DNA from: Streptomyces sp. MA5143a
Lineage (GTDB): Bacteria; Actinomycetota; Actinomycetes; Streptomycetales; Streptomycetaceae
DNA: 64,000 nucleotides
Reading direction: 5' to 3'
Assembly: GCF_900290235.1 (NCBI RefSeq)
Contig: NZ_OLMK01000047.1
Coordinates: 104,604-168,603, forward strand
In this document: positions 32,847 to 40,175 of the stretch, piece after piece
Numbering within the stretch: position 1 is the stretch's first letter
How the letters are laid out: each line of letters begins with the position of its first letter
Position numbers and translations under genes: made by a program
Notes under the pieces: model-generated
Told to the model about the DNA's origin: nothing
The model's database searches: none
The model's input: the letters and a program-made list of their open reading frames with translations, nothing else

Positions 32847-34411
32847 CCAGCCAGACCCCCGACACGGGCCGGGCCCGCAGCTGCGCCGAGTGCGGCACCC
32901 GCGGGGAGCCCGGCCAGTCCTTCTGCGACGCCTGCGGCGCGGTACTCGGCTGGTCCACCCCCACGGACGAGCCCCCGGCCCCCCGGACCACCGCCTCCAC
33001 GCCCGACCGGGCCCAGCAGGATACGGAGCCCGCACCCGACCGGCCCTCGGCCCGCCGGAACGCCGACGACGCCCCCGGCCGTGCCTCGACCGACGGGGAC
33101 GGCGAACGCGGCACGGCCGAGACGGAACCGGCGTGGGACGCGTTCGCCCACCCCGGCGCGGGCACGGGCACCGCCCGGACGGCCCACGACACGACCCCGG
33201 CCCACGCCGGCCCGGCCGCCCGCCGCGCCCCTGAGCGCCCCGCGTCCCCCGAGCCCGCGTCCACGGCCGCGTCCGCGTCGGCGTCCGCCGGAACGGCCAC
33301 CCCCGCGACCGCGCCCACGGCGACCCCCGCGACAGAACCGGCGCCCCCGCCCGCGCCGTCGGCCAGGACCGCCACAGCGGCCACCGCCCCCACCGACACC
33401 ACTCCCACCCCGTCGCCCTCCCCCTCCGCCTCCACCCCTCGGACCGCACCCGACACGCCGCACCCCGCCGACGACACCACCCCCCTGCCCGCCCCCGACT
33501 CCCCCGCGGCTCCCTCACCCTCCGACCGAGCGCGTTCCCTCCTCGTCCCGGTGGCCGATCCGGCGCCCCGGCCCGCCGCGGAGCCGGCCGTCGCGCCCGT
33601 GCTGCCGGGGCGGCCCGCCGTGCAGCGGCCCCAGGTGCGGGCTCCCGGCCCGGAGACCGGCACCGTGGGCGGTGTGCCGTGCCCCTGGTGCGCGACCCCC
33701 AACCGGCCCGACCGGCACTTCTGCGGGCGTTGCGCCATGCCGATGGCGGGCCGCGCGGAGGTCCCGGGCCGGCAGCCCTGGTGGCGGCGGATGCTCAACC
33801 CCGGTGGCGCGGAGGCGCCGTGGGCGGGTGACCGCCCCCGGCTGCGGCGCGGCTTCGGCCGGGTCCTCAACTGGGTCGTCGGCGCCCTGGTGCTCGCCCT
33901 GATCGTCACCCTCGCGTTCCGCGCCGACGACGCCGTCCAGGCGACCCGGGACCACTTCGCCAAGCGCGCCCCGATCGGCCCGGACCGGGTGAAGGCGTCC
34001 CGCTCGTACCCGGACCACGGCGCGCGGCTCGCCTTCGACCAGTTGAACAACACCTGGTGGGGGCCGGGTGTCACGCAGACCGGCGAAGGGGAGTGGCTGG
34101 AGGCCCGGTTCGACCATCCGACGCGGCTGCTGGACGTGGTCATCACGCCCGGTGTCTCGACCAAGGTGGACCAGCTGTCGCAGTCGGCCCGCCCGCACCG
34201 CATCGAGGCCGTGATCACCGCCGCCGACGGTGCGAAGAGCACCAGGATCATCAACCTGGACCAGGGGGCCGGCGGCCAGCGCCGCTCGTTCCGCGTCGGC
34301 GAGGTCACCGCCGTCCGCTTCGTCCTTCGCTCCGCCTACGGCGCCGATGCCAAGAAGCAGGTGTCGATCGCCGAGATCGAGTTCTTCGGCCGCTCCAACA
34401 GCAACACCTGA
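32843..34411 (+). CDS. Zinc-ribbon, membrane-anchored protein with discoidin-like domain
   Basis: This encodes 522 residues. A zinc ribbon with Cys 14, 17, 28 and 31 is followed by about 230 residues of Pro/Thr/Ala disorder, a VQRPQ motif and a second ribbon (PCPWC from residue 279, then FCGRC). One transmembrane helix lies at about 341-362 (LNWVVGALVLALIVTLAF). A C-terminal beta-sandwich of discoidin or NADase-type glycan-binding kind (AFDQLNNTWWGPGV, EFFGR) completes it. With a cytosolic N-terminus the discoidin domain would be extracellular. The ATGA overlap with cis12 makes it part of the CIS operon. It may be a second membrane anchor beside CisA; this is inference. Confidence 0.75.
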   Translation: MTSQTPDTGRARSCAECGTRGEPGQSFCDACGAVLGWSTPTDEPPAPRTTASTPDRAQQDTEPAPDRPSARRNADDAPGRASTDGDGERGTAETEPAWDAFAHPGAGTGTARTAHDTTPAHAGPAARRAPERPASPEPASTAASASASAGTATPATAPTATPATEPAPPPAPSARTATAATAPTDTTPTPSPSPSASTPRTAPDTPHPADDTTPLPAPDSPAAPSPSDRARSLLVPVADPAPRPAAEPAVAPVLPGRPAVQRPQVRAPGPETGTVGGVPCPWCATPNRPDRHFCGRCAMPMAGRAEVPGRQPWWRRMLNPGGAEAPWAGDRPRLRRGFGRVLNWVVGALVLALIVTLAFRADDAVQATRDHFAKRAPIGPDRVKASRSYPDHGARLAFDQLNNTWWGPGVTQTGEGEWLEARFDHPTRLLDVVITPGVSTKVDQLSQSARPHRIEAVITAADGAKSTRIINLDQGAGGQRRSFRVGEVTAVRFVLRSAYGADAKKQVSIAEIEFFGRSNSNT

Positions 34412-34419
34412 CCCGACGG

Positions 34420-34455
34420 CCGGGCGGCCCCCTACCCGTCGTGGGTGCCGCCCGG
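34420..34455 (+). terminator. Weak hairpin after the CIS operon
   Basis: CCGGGCGGC at 34420-34428 pairs with GCCGCCCGG at 34447-34455 (9 bp, 18-nt loop), just downstream of the last CIS operon gene. The rest of the 283-bp gap to the GH25 gene shows no gene or clear promoter. Confidence 0.35.
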
Positions 34456-34694
34456 CGGGTGACCCACCGCCTGTCTCCTTCTACGCTGGACGCTTCGAGT
34501 GCGAAGGGGCGGGTGGGACCGTGGCGCGACGACCGTACGCCTCACTCAAGCCGTCATCACCGTCACGGCCCACACCCCGCGCCTCGACCGCCCGCGCGAA
34601 GCGCTCCTCGCCGACCTGTCCCTGCGGATGACGGACCCGGGCCCCCACCCCTGACCGCAGGACCGCACCCTCCCCCCACACCCCGGAGGCCCCC

Positions 34695-35252
34695 ATGCTG
34701 CGTGGCATCGACGTCAGCTCCCACCAGCCCTCCTCCTACGACACCACCGGCCTGTCCTTCGTCTTCGTGAAGGCCACCGAGGGCCGCACCTACACCAACC
34801 CGCGGCTCACCGCCCAGACCAGGACCGCCCGGGACGCCGGCCTGGTCGTCGGCTTCTACCACTTCCTCTGGCCGGGCAACCTGACCGCGCAGGCCGAGTA
34901 CTTCCTCGCCAAGGCCCCGGAGAGGGCCGGCGACATCCTCGCCGTCGACTGGGAGACCACCGGCGAGGGCACCCGCGCGAGCAACGCCGAGAAGGACCGC
35001 TTCCTCCGGAAACTGAAGGAACTCCGCCCGGACCACCGCGTCGTCCTCTACTGCAACCACGACTTCTGGCTCACCGTCGACCGCACGTCCTATGCCGGCG
35101 ACGCCCTCTGGATCGCCGACTACGTCACCGCCGGCAAGCCCCGCGTCAAGGCGAAGTGGCGCTTCCACCAGTACACCGACCGCCCTCACGACAAGAACGT
35201 CGCCGCCTTCGACACCGAGGCCGCCCTGCGGGAATGGGCCACGGGCGCGTGA
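34695..35252 (+). CDS. GH25-like muramidase without signal peptide
   Basis: This 185-residue protein matches glycosyl hydrolase family 25 (lysozyme M1 type), which cuts the MurNAc-GlcNAc bond of peptidoglycan. Visible family marks are GIDVSSHQ at residues 4-11, FVKATEG, FYHFLWPG and the acidic pair AVDWETTG, then WIADY and FHQYTD. There is no signal peptide, so it is cytosolic unless exported another way. ATG 34695 has GGAGG 7 nt upstream. It runs in the same direction as the CIS operon, 283 bp after it. Being leaderless, it could act with CIS firing or be released by lysis; that link is speculative. Confidence 0.8.
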   Translation: MLRGIDVSSHQPSSYDTTGLSFVFVKATEGRTYTNPRLTAQTRTARDAGLVVGFYHFLWPGNLTAQAEYFLAKAPERAGDILAVDWETTGEGTRASNAEKDRFLRKLKELRPDHRVVLYCNHDFWLTVDRTSYAGDALWIADYVTAGKPRVKAKWRFHQYTDRPHDKNVAAFDTEAALREWATGA

Positions 35253-35268
35253 GGGGGCGGGAACGGCG

Positions 35269-35306
35269 AAGGGGCGCCCGCCGCGGTGTGCGGTGGGCGC
35301 CCCCTT
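35269..35306. terminator. Bidirectional terminator between GH25 and EF-hand genes
   Basis: Arms 35269-35284 and 35290-35306 form a near-perfect 16-bp GC-rich stem with a 5-nt loop (one G-T type mismatch and one bulged C), between genes ending at 35252 and 35319. Confidence 0.8.
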
Positions 35307-35318
35307 GGCCGGGGCACG

Positions 35319-35531
35319 TCACTTGTTGAGGTACGTCCAGAACTCGTCGAACGACAGGAGCTTGTCGCCGTTGAGGTCGCGGCTGTTGATGATGGCCTCG
35401 GCCACCGCCTCGGTGACGTTCCAGTCGCCCTCCTGGGCCAGGGCGGTCTTGAACTCGGCGGAGGTGATGAAACCGTCACCGTTCGTGTCGATCCGCTGGA
35501 ACTGCTTGCGTGCTTCCTCGATGTCCGCCAC
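35319..35531 (-). CDS. Two-EF-hand calcium-binding protein
   Basis: This 70-residue protein is essentially two EF-hands: loop 1 DTNGDGFITSAE at residues 15-26 and loop 2 DLNGDKLLSFDE at 52-63, both with canonical acidic ligands including the final Glu. It lacks a signal peptide, so it is cytosolic. Small proteins like this (the Cab proteins of S. coelicolor) are thought to buffer or sense calcium during development. From memory a two-EF-hand Cab protein lies in the syntenic place in S. coelicolor. It is transcribed alone. Confidence 0.9.
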   Translation of the reverse strand: MADIEEARKQFQRIDTNGDGFITSAEFKTALAQEGDWNVTEAVAEAIINSRDLNGDKLLSFDEFWTYLNK

Positions 35532-35696
35532 CGGTCCGCCCCTTCGTCGTGCTCTTCATGCGATACAGCCATCGTTGGCGGGCCAAGATTAACCGGCACA
35601 CCGCGCACGCGGTGCGGCACCCACCCGGGCCGGTGCGGTCGTCGATCATGTCGAGGAGTCCGGGCCCCGCGGTGGGTGGAGAGTCAAGGAGCGGTG

Positions 35697-36332
35697 ATGG
35701 AGACATTGCGGGACATTCTCGACGCGGCGGCGGGTGGTGCCTTCCCGCCCCCGGACGGCCGTACGACGGTCGTACCGCAGCCGTCGTACCGGGACGCCGG
35801 GGTCTTCGCGTTCACCGCGCACACCGTCATAGCCACGGACGAGGACCCGGCGTGGGTGCACGAGACGCTGGCGGCCCTCGACTGCGACGCGCTGGCCGCG
35901 ACCATGAACGCGCGGTTCCTGACCGCTCTGCTGGACCGCACGGGGCGCCGCGGCGACACGATCGACGTGATGACGGTGGGCGCGCCCCTGCCGGGTGTAC
36001 CGGAGCCGCCGCTGGAGGAGATCTCCGATCCCGGTCATCCGAGGGTGGTGAGTTCCCGCGAGCGGCGCGACGACGTGCGGGTGTGGCGGACGGGGGGCGG
36101 CCTGCTGGTCCTCGGGCGAGGGGTCGCCGGGCGGCTGGAGGTCGCGGTCGAGGTGGCCGAGGAAGGACGGCACCGGGGGCTCGGCCGGGCCCTGGCGCGG
36201 GCGGCGCGGCAGCTGAGCGGGGGCGAGCCGGTGTGGGCCCAGGTGTCGGCGGGGAACGCCCGCAGTCTGCGGGCGTTCCAGGCGGCCGGTTATCTGCCGG
36301 TGGGTTCGGAGGTACTGCTGAGCGCCCGCTAG
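35697..36332 (+). CDS. GNAT-family acetyltransferase
   Basis: The 211-residue protein carries the acetyl-CoA-binding motif of GNAT enzymes: EVAEEGRHRGLGRALARAA (residues about 155-175, with the R-x-x-G-x-G/A pattern) and a C-terminal NARSLRAFQAAGYLPVGSE. The N-terminal half is less conserved. ATG 35697 is chosen because AAGGAG lies 5 nt upstream; the frame open to 35286 crosses the EF-hand gene and is not protein-like. The substrate is unknown. Confidence 0.8.
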   Translation: METLRDILDAAAGGAFPPPDGRTTVVPQPSYRDAGVFAFTAHTVIATDEDPAWVHETLAALDCDALAATMNARFLTALLDRTGRRGDTIDVMTVGAPLPGVPEPPLEEISDPGHPRVVSSRERRDDVRVWRTGGGLLVLGRGVAGRLEVAVEVAEEGRHRGLGRALARAARQLSGGEPVWAQVSAGNARSLRAFQAAGYLPVGSEVLLSAR

Positions 36333-36338
36333 CCGACA

Positions 36339-36406
36339 CCGGCCGGGCAGCCTGCCGCGCAGCCTGCCGGGCAACGGGGTGGGCGACCCGGCGGGCACCC
36401 GGCCGG
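36339..36406. terminator. GC-rich inverted-repeat gap
   Basis: The 88-bp gap between two convergent genes is packed with CCGGGC/GCCCGG-type repeats; for example CCGGCCGGG at 36339-36347 can pair with CCCGGCCGG at 36398-36406. It likely serves as a terminator for both genes. Confidence 0.35.
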
Positions 36407-36420
36407 GCGGCCCGGCGGGG

Positions 36421-37041
36421 TCAGTGCCAGGGCTCGTAGTGCGGGTTGCTCTCGCACTCGCTCATCTTCTCGGTCCTGGTCTTCTTGTCCACCGGGCAGA
36501 CGCCGATGACGAACTGCCGCGCGATCCCGCCGGGGAAGGCCACCTCGACCTGGTCGGCCCACTTGTGCTGGTCCCCGATGGTCTTGTTCACGTCCACACC
36601 GCCGGGGGCGTCGATGTAGTAGTTCCAGCCGGACTTGTACCAGGTCTTGTACAGGTCATGGTCGTATGTGGTCGAGACGTACGGGGAGGGCTGGTTGACG
36701 AGGACGTACTGTTCGATGTCGTACTGACCGTCGATGACGTCCCTGGGGTGGAAGCCCTGCTCGAAGACGACGGCCGGGCCGCGGCTGTCGCTGCGGTAGA
36801 GGGTGCCGCAGGTGGTGCGCCAGACCGGCTCGGGCGTGATGCGGTCGACGTCCACGCGGCGGTCGGCGGCGGCGTGGATCCTGTCCTCGAACTGGGGGCA
36901 GGCGGGGGCGGCGGCCCTACCCGGGGCCCGGTTCCCGGGCTGGGCGGGGACGGTCGCGGCGGAGGTCGCGAGGACGGCGAAGAGGGACAGGACAACGGCG
37001 GCGGCCCGGCGCCGCAGACGAGTGGTGATCACGGTCAGCAC
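36421..37041 (-). CDS. Secreted DNA-guanine ADP-ribosyltransferase (ScARP/Scabin-like)
   Basis: The 206-residue protein has a signal peptide (RLRRRAAAVVLSLFAVLATS). Its core fits the pierisin/Scabin family of mono-ADP-ribosyltransferases: Arg83 in TLYRSDSR, FEQGF, a STT variant of the STS motif at 123-125, and the QVE pair at 164-166 (the Q-x-E catalytic motif). Scabin and ScARP transfer ADP-ribose from NAD+ to guanine of DNA or nucleosides. Cysteines at 48, 78, 182 and 196 could form disulfides. From memory, S. coelicolor ScARP is SCO5461, which fits the surrounding synteny. Start ATG 37041. I see no adjacent immunity gene. Confidence 0.85.
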   Translation of the reverse strand: MLTVITTRLRRRAAAVVLSLFAVLATSAATVPAQPGNRAPGRAAAPACPQFEDRIHAAADRRVDVDRITPEPVWRTTCGTLYRSDSRGPAVVFEQGFHPRDVIDGQYDIEQYVLVNQPSPYVSTTYDHDLYKTWYKSGWNYYIDAPGGVDVNKTIGDQHKWADQVEVAFPGGIARQFVIGVCPVDKKTRTEKMSECESNPHYEPWH

Positions 37042-37116
37042 CCTCTCGACCGGGGGGCGAGGGGCCGGGGACCGTCACCCGTTCGGCGGCGTGTCAGGCC
37101 GCCCGGTTGTCACGCC

Positions 37117-38346
37117 TCACCGGAAGATGCCCGTGTGGCCGAGGGAGTAGCGGCCGGGCTGGGGGTACACGGCGAGGCCGTGCGGGCCGCTGCCGACGGG
37201 GATGCGGGCGAGCTGCTTCCCGGTGCGGGTGTCGATGGCGTACACCTCGGAGTCGTAGCGGCCGGAGAGCCACAGGACCTTGCCGTCGGCGGAGACGCCG
37301 CCCATGTCGGGGCTGCCGCCGTCGGGGAGGTGCCACTTCTTGGTGAGTTCGTTCCTGGTGAAGTCGAAGACGGAGACGGTGCCCTCGCCGCGGTTGGAGA
37401 CGTACATCTCGCGGGAGTCGCGGCCGACGTACAGGCCGTGGGTGCCCTTGCCGGTGGGCAGCAGCTTCGGCTCGTCGAACGTGTCGCCGTCCAGGACCCA
37501 CATGCCGTCGGCCATCATGTCGGCGATGTAGAACCGCTTGCCGTCCGGGGCGATCTTCACGTCCTGCGGCATGGCGCCCTCGAAGGGCAGTTTCCGCTGG
37601 GCGACCACCTTCATCTTCTCGGTGTCGACCTTCAGGAGTTCGCCGCTGAACTCGCAGGACACGATGAAGTACCTGCCGTCGAGCGAGAAGTCGGCGTGGT
37701 TGACGCCGTAGCAGCTGACCGGTTCGGTCTTGACCCGCTTCATGGTGTGCGGGTCGCGGAAGACGAGTTCACGGTCGAGGGAGGCCATGACGACGGCGTA
37801 CTTGCCGTTCGGGGTGAAGTACAGGTTGTACGGGTCGTGCACCTCGACGGGTTCGCCCGCCTTGCCCGTCCTCGGGTCGATGGGCGTGAGGGTGTGGCCC
37901 CGGTTGTTGTTGACCCACAGGGTCTTCAGGTCCCAGGACGGCACGACGTGCTGGGGCTGGCGGCCCACCGGGATCGTCTCGATGATCTCGTACGTCGCCG
38001 GGTCGATGACGGAGACGGTGTCGGACTCGCTGTTGGGGACGTACACCCGCGACGGGAAGTCCTTGACGACCGGGGAGAGCCGGCCCGGACGGTCGGCGGC
38101 GTAGACGTCCTTGGGGTCGAGGACGGGCGGCATGCCGTGCAGGCCCTGTGCCTCCGGCCGTTGTCTCTTCTTCCGCTCGGCGGCTTCGGCCGCGGCCCGG
38201 TCGGCACGTTGGGCCCGGATCCGCTGTTCCTGCTCGTCGGTGCCGGTCGCGCTGCCGCACGCGGCCACGGCGGCGAGGACGGCCGCCGCGAGGAGGGCGC
38301 GCTGGACGAGGTGGCGCTGCATGAGGGAGGTGCGGGGCGTGGTCAC
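37117..38346 (-). CDS. YVTN-type beta-propeller lipoprotein
   Basis: This encodes 409 residues. A lipoprotein signal ends in the lipobox VAAC (about residue 30). A charged helical stretch is followed by a seven-bladed-type propeller with repeats such as YVPNSESDTVSVIDPAT, IPVGRQPQHVV, MYVSNRGEGTVSVFDF and YAIDTRTGKQLARIPVGSGP. Such proteins bind partners or small ligands at the cell surface; no enzyme function can be assigned. GTG 38346 is a likely start; ATG 38322 and GTG 38352 are alternatives. The upstream frame reaches 38946 but overlaps the next gene in another frame. Confidence 0.8.
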   Translation of the reverse strand: MTTPRTSLMQRHLVQRALLAAAVLAAVAACGSATGTDEQEQRIRAQRADRAAAEAAERKKRQRPEAQGLHGMPPVLDPKDVYAADRPGRLSPVVKDFPSRVYVPNSESDTVSVIDPATYEIIETIPVGRQPQHVVPSWDLKTLWVNNNRGHTLTPIDPRTGKAGEPVEVHDPYNLYFTPNGKYAVVMASLDRELVFRDPHTMKRVKTEPVSCYGVNHADFSLDGRYFIVSCEFSGELLKVDTEKMKVVAQRKLPFEGAMPQDVKIAPDGKRFYIADMMADGMWVLDGDTFDEPKLLPTGKGTHGLYVGRDSREMYVSNRGEGTVSVFDFTRNELTKKWHLPDGGSPDMGGVSADGKVLWLSGRYDSEVYAIDTRTGKQLARIPVGSGPHGLAVYPQPGRYSLGHTGIFR

Positions 38347-38442
38347 GCGCACCTTTATAGGGAGGTCGGGCAGGTTTTCCGGCGATTGGCCCGTTCGGCG
38401 GAGATCCGCGTCGCGAGACGGCGAGGGGCAGCGGGGGGCTGT

Positions 38443-38490
38443 CCCGGTCCAGCCTCCGGGGGCGGTCCCGGTCCGGTCTCCGGGGGCGGT
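38443..38490. repeat. Two tandem 24-bp repeats
   Basis: The units at 38443-38466 and 38467-38490 both begin CCCGGTCC and end TCCGGGGGCGGT, differing at only two positions, with a partial third copy (CCCGG) after them. They lie in the 155-bp gap between the anti-sigma-type gene and the propeller gene. Confidence 0.75.
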
Positions 38491-38501
38491 CCCGGCGGGA
38501 C

Positions 38502-39005
38502 CTAGCGGTCCGCGACGCGCATCTCGAACCAGGTGGTCTTGCCGCGTGGCAGCAGATCCACGCCCCACCGGTCCGACAGTTTGTCGACGAGGAAGAGTCC
38601 TCGTCCGCTGATGTCCATCTCCTGCACCGGCATCAGACAGGGCAGGCCCCGTGAGGGGTCGCGGACCTCGACGCGGATCCAGCCGCGCCGCCGCCGCATC
38701 CGTAACCCGAAGACCCGGGCCCCGGTGTGCCGTACGGCGTTGCCGACCAGTTCGGAGACGAGCAGGACGGCGTCCTCGGTCATCTTGGGCGAGAGGCGCC
38801 ACTCGCGGAGGACGACGACCTGGGCGAGCCGGCGGGCGGTGGCCGCGGACTCGGGGCGGGACGGGAGCGGAACCTCCGCCTCCGTGGGGTTGCCGAACAA
38901 CTCCAGTGCCTTCAGCGCCCGTTCGTCCTCGATCGCAGGCGACCAACGCGCCGCGGTCGCACTCCCGTGCCGCCGCGGCTGTTCGATACCCTCCAGCCCC
39001 GCCAT
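38502..39005 (-). CDS. Anti-sigma-factor-type ATP-binding protein (HATPase)
   Basis: This 167-residue protein is the stand-alone GHKL ATPase common in Streptomyces (SpoIIAB/RsbW-like): MTEDAVLLVSELVGNAVRHTG is the N-box with Glu and Asn, VEVRDPSRGLP the G1 box and SGRGLFLVDKLSDRWGV the G2 region. Such proteins bind or phosphorylate anti-sigma antagonists. No partner gene is adjacent. I used ATG 39005 with GGGGG upstream; an open frame reaches 39113 through a perfect hairpin, which makes that extension unlikely. Confidence 0.82.
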   Translation of the reverse strand: MAGLEGIEQPRRHGSATAARWSPAIEDERALKALELFGNPTEAEVPLPSRPESAATARRLAQVVVLREWRLSPKMTEDAVLLVSELVGNAVRHTGARVFGLRMRRRRGWIRVEVRDPSRGLPCLMPVQEMDISGRGLFLVDKLSDRWGVDLLPRGKTTWFEMRVADR

Positions 39006-39057
39006 GCCCCCATCATGGCCGCCCACAGCGCCCTTCGTGGCCGTTCCGGAGGAATAC

Positions 39058-39086
39058 AACCCCCGGAACCAACCATTCCGGGGGTT
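39058..39086. terminator. Perfect 11-bp hairpin upstream of HATPase gene
   Basis: AACCCCCGGAA at 39058-39068 pairs exactly with TTCCGGGGGTT at 39076-39086 around a 7-nt loop. It lies between the enoyl-CoA hydratase end (39301) and the HATPase start (39005). It could end the upstream leftward transcript or act as a leader element of the HATPase mRNA. Confidence 0.55.
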
Positions 39087-39088
39087 TC

Positions 39089-39117
39089 GTATGTCATATG
39101 CCAAAGGCATCACATAC
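39089..39117. promoter_or_regulatory. Operator-like dyad upstream of HATPase gene
   Basis: ATGCC-AAA-GGCAT at 39098-39110 is a perfect dyad, and the wider GTATGT at 39089-39094 and ACATAC at 39112-39117 are also complementary. The centred double symmetry suggests a binding site for a dimeric regulator. Confidence 0.4.
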
Positions 39118-39300
39118 CCGTCGACACCCCTCTTGACCTGCGCGGACCATCTGAACTTCGGTCAGACCGCAGAGCCTTGGCCGGAACTTTCTTAAGGCTG
39201 CCTTAAGACTGCGATAAACCGCTCCATCGGGGGACGCGGGTAAGACATCGCGTCAACTACAAGGGGAGCAGCGGAAGTCGCGGGCGGGAATTCCGGCCGG

Positions 39301-40068
39301 TCAGACGAACTTCGCCTTGCCCGGCCCCTCCTCCACGAAGCTGCGCATCCCGCGCTCCCGGTCCTCGGTGGCGAACAGACCGGCGAACCAGTTCCGCTCG
39401 ATCGCGAGCCCCGTCTCCAGGTCGGTCTCCAGGCCCGCGTCGATCGACTCCTTGGCCGCCCGCAGCGCGATCGCCGGACCCTGGGCGAGCTTCGCGGCCC
39501 ACTCGTGCGCGGCCGTGTACACCTCGTCGGCCGGGACGACCCGGTCCACGAGGCCGAGCGCGAGGGCCTCGTCGGCCTTGACCATACGGCCGGTGAAGAT
39601 GAGGTCCTTGGCCCTGGAGGGGCCGATCAGCCGGGACAGCCGCTGGGTGCCGCCCGCGCCCGGGATCACCCCGAGCAGGATCTCCGGCTGGCCGAGCTTC
39701 GCGTTCTCCCCGGCGATGCGGTAGTCCGCGCACAGCGCCAGCTCGCAACCGCCGCCCAGGGCGTAGCCGGTGACGGCCGCGACGACCGGTTTGGGGATGC
39801 GGGCCACCGCGCTGAAGGAGTCCTGGAGGGCGCGGGAGCGGACGACCATCGCCGCGTGGTCCATCGCCTGCATCTCCTTGATGTCCGCGCCCGCCGCGAA
39901 CACCTTCTCCCCGCCGTAGAGGATGACGGCGCGGACGTCGTCACGCCCCGCCGCCTCCTCGGCGAGCTCCTTGAGGCGGTCCTGGACGGCGATGTCCAGG
40001 GCGTTCATCGGGGGGCGGTCGAGGCGGATGGTGCCGACGCCTTCGGCGACTTCGAGATGCACAGTCAT
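39301..40068 (-). CDS. Enoyl-CoA hydratase/isomerase family protein
   Basis: This 255-residue crotonase-fold protein should hydrate enoyl-CoA in fatty-acid breakdown. The oxyanion-hole segments AAGADIKEM and GYALGGGCELALCADYRIA are present. Both catalytic glutamates are retained (GGCELAL and QPEILLGVIPGAGG). ATG 40068 is the start. It is transcribed after the L,D-transpeptidase gene but separated by a strong terminator. No beta-oxidation partners are adjacent, so the substrate is undefined. Confidence 0.9.
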   Translation of the reverse strand: MTVHLEVAEGVGTIRLDRPPMNALDIAVQDRLKELAEEAAGRDDVRAVILYGGEKVFAAGADIKEMQAMDHAAMVVRSRALQDSFSAVARIPKPVVAAVTGYALGGGCELALCADYRIAGENAKLGQPEILLGVIPGAGGTQRLSRLIGPSRAKDLIFTGRMVKADEALALGLVDRVVPADEVYTAAHEWAAKLAQGPAIALRAAKESIDAGLETDLETGLAIERNWFAGLFATEDRERGMRSFVEEGPGKAKFV

Positions 40069-40097
40069 GCAGGCAGGTTAACGGGGACTAACGACAG

Positions 40098-40134
40098 CGG
40101 CTCCGGTGTGCTGCGTCACAGCACACCGGAGCCG
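40098..40134 (-). terminator. Terminator after L,D-transpeptidase 1
   Basis: Arms 40098-40113 and 40119-40134 are perfect 16-bp complements with a 5-nt loop, 42 bp past the stop of the transpeptidase gene and 30 bp before the enoyl-CoA hydratase start. Confidence 0.85.
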
Positions 40135-40175
40135 TACGTCCGACCGGAAGGGCTATGCCCGTCCGGCTGGAAGGA

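Noticed and set aside
36421..37041. NPP1/necrosis-inducing protein as identity of the secreted 206-residue protein
   Set aside because: The GHRHDWE motif of that family is absent, while Arg, STT and Q-x-E of the Scabin-type ADP-ribosyltransferases are present in order.
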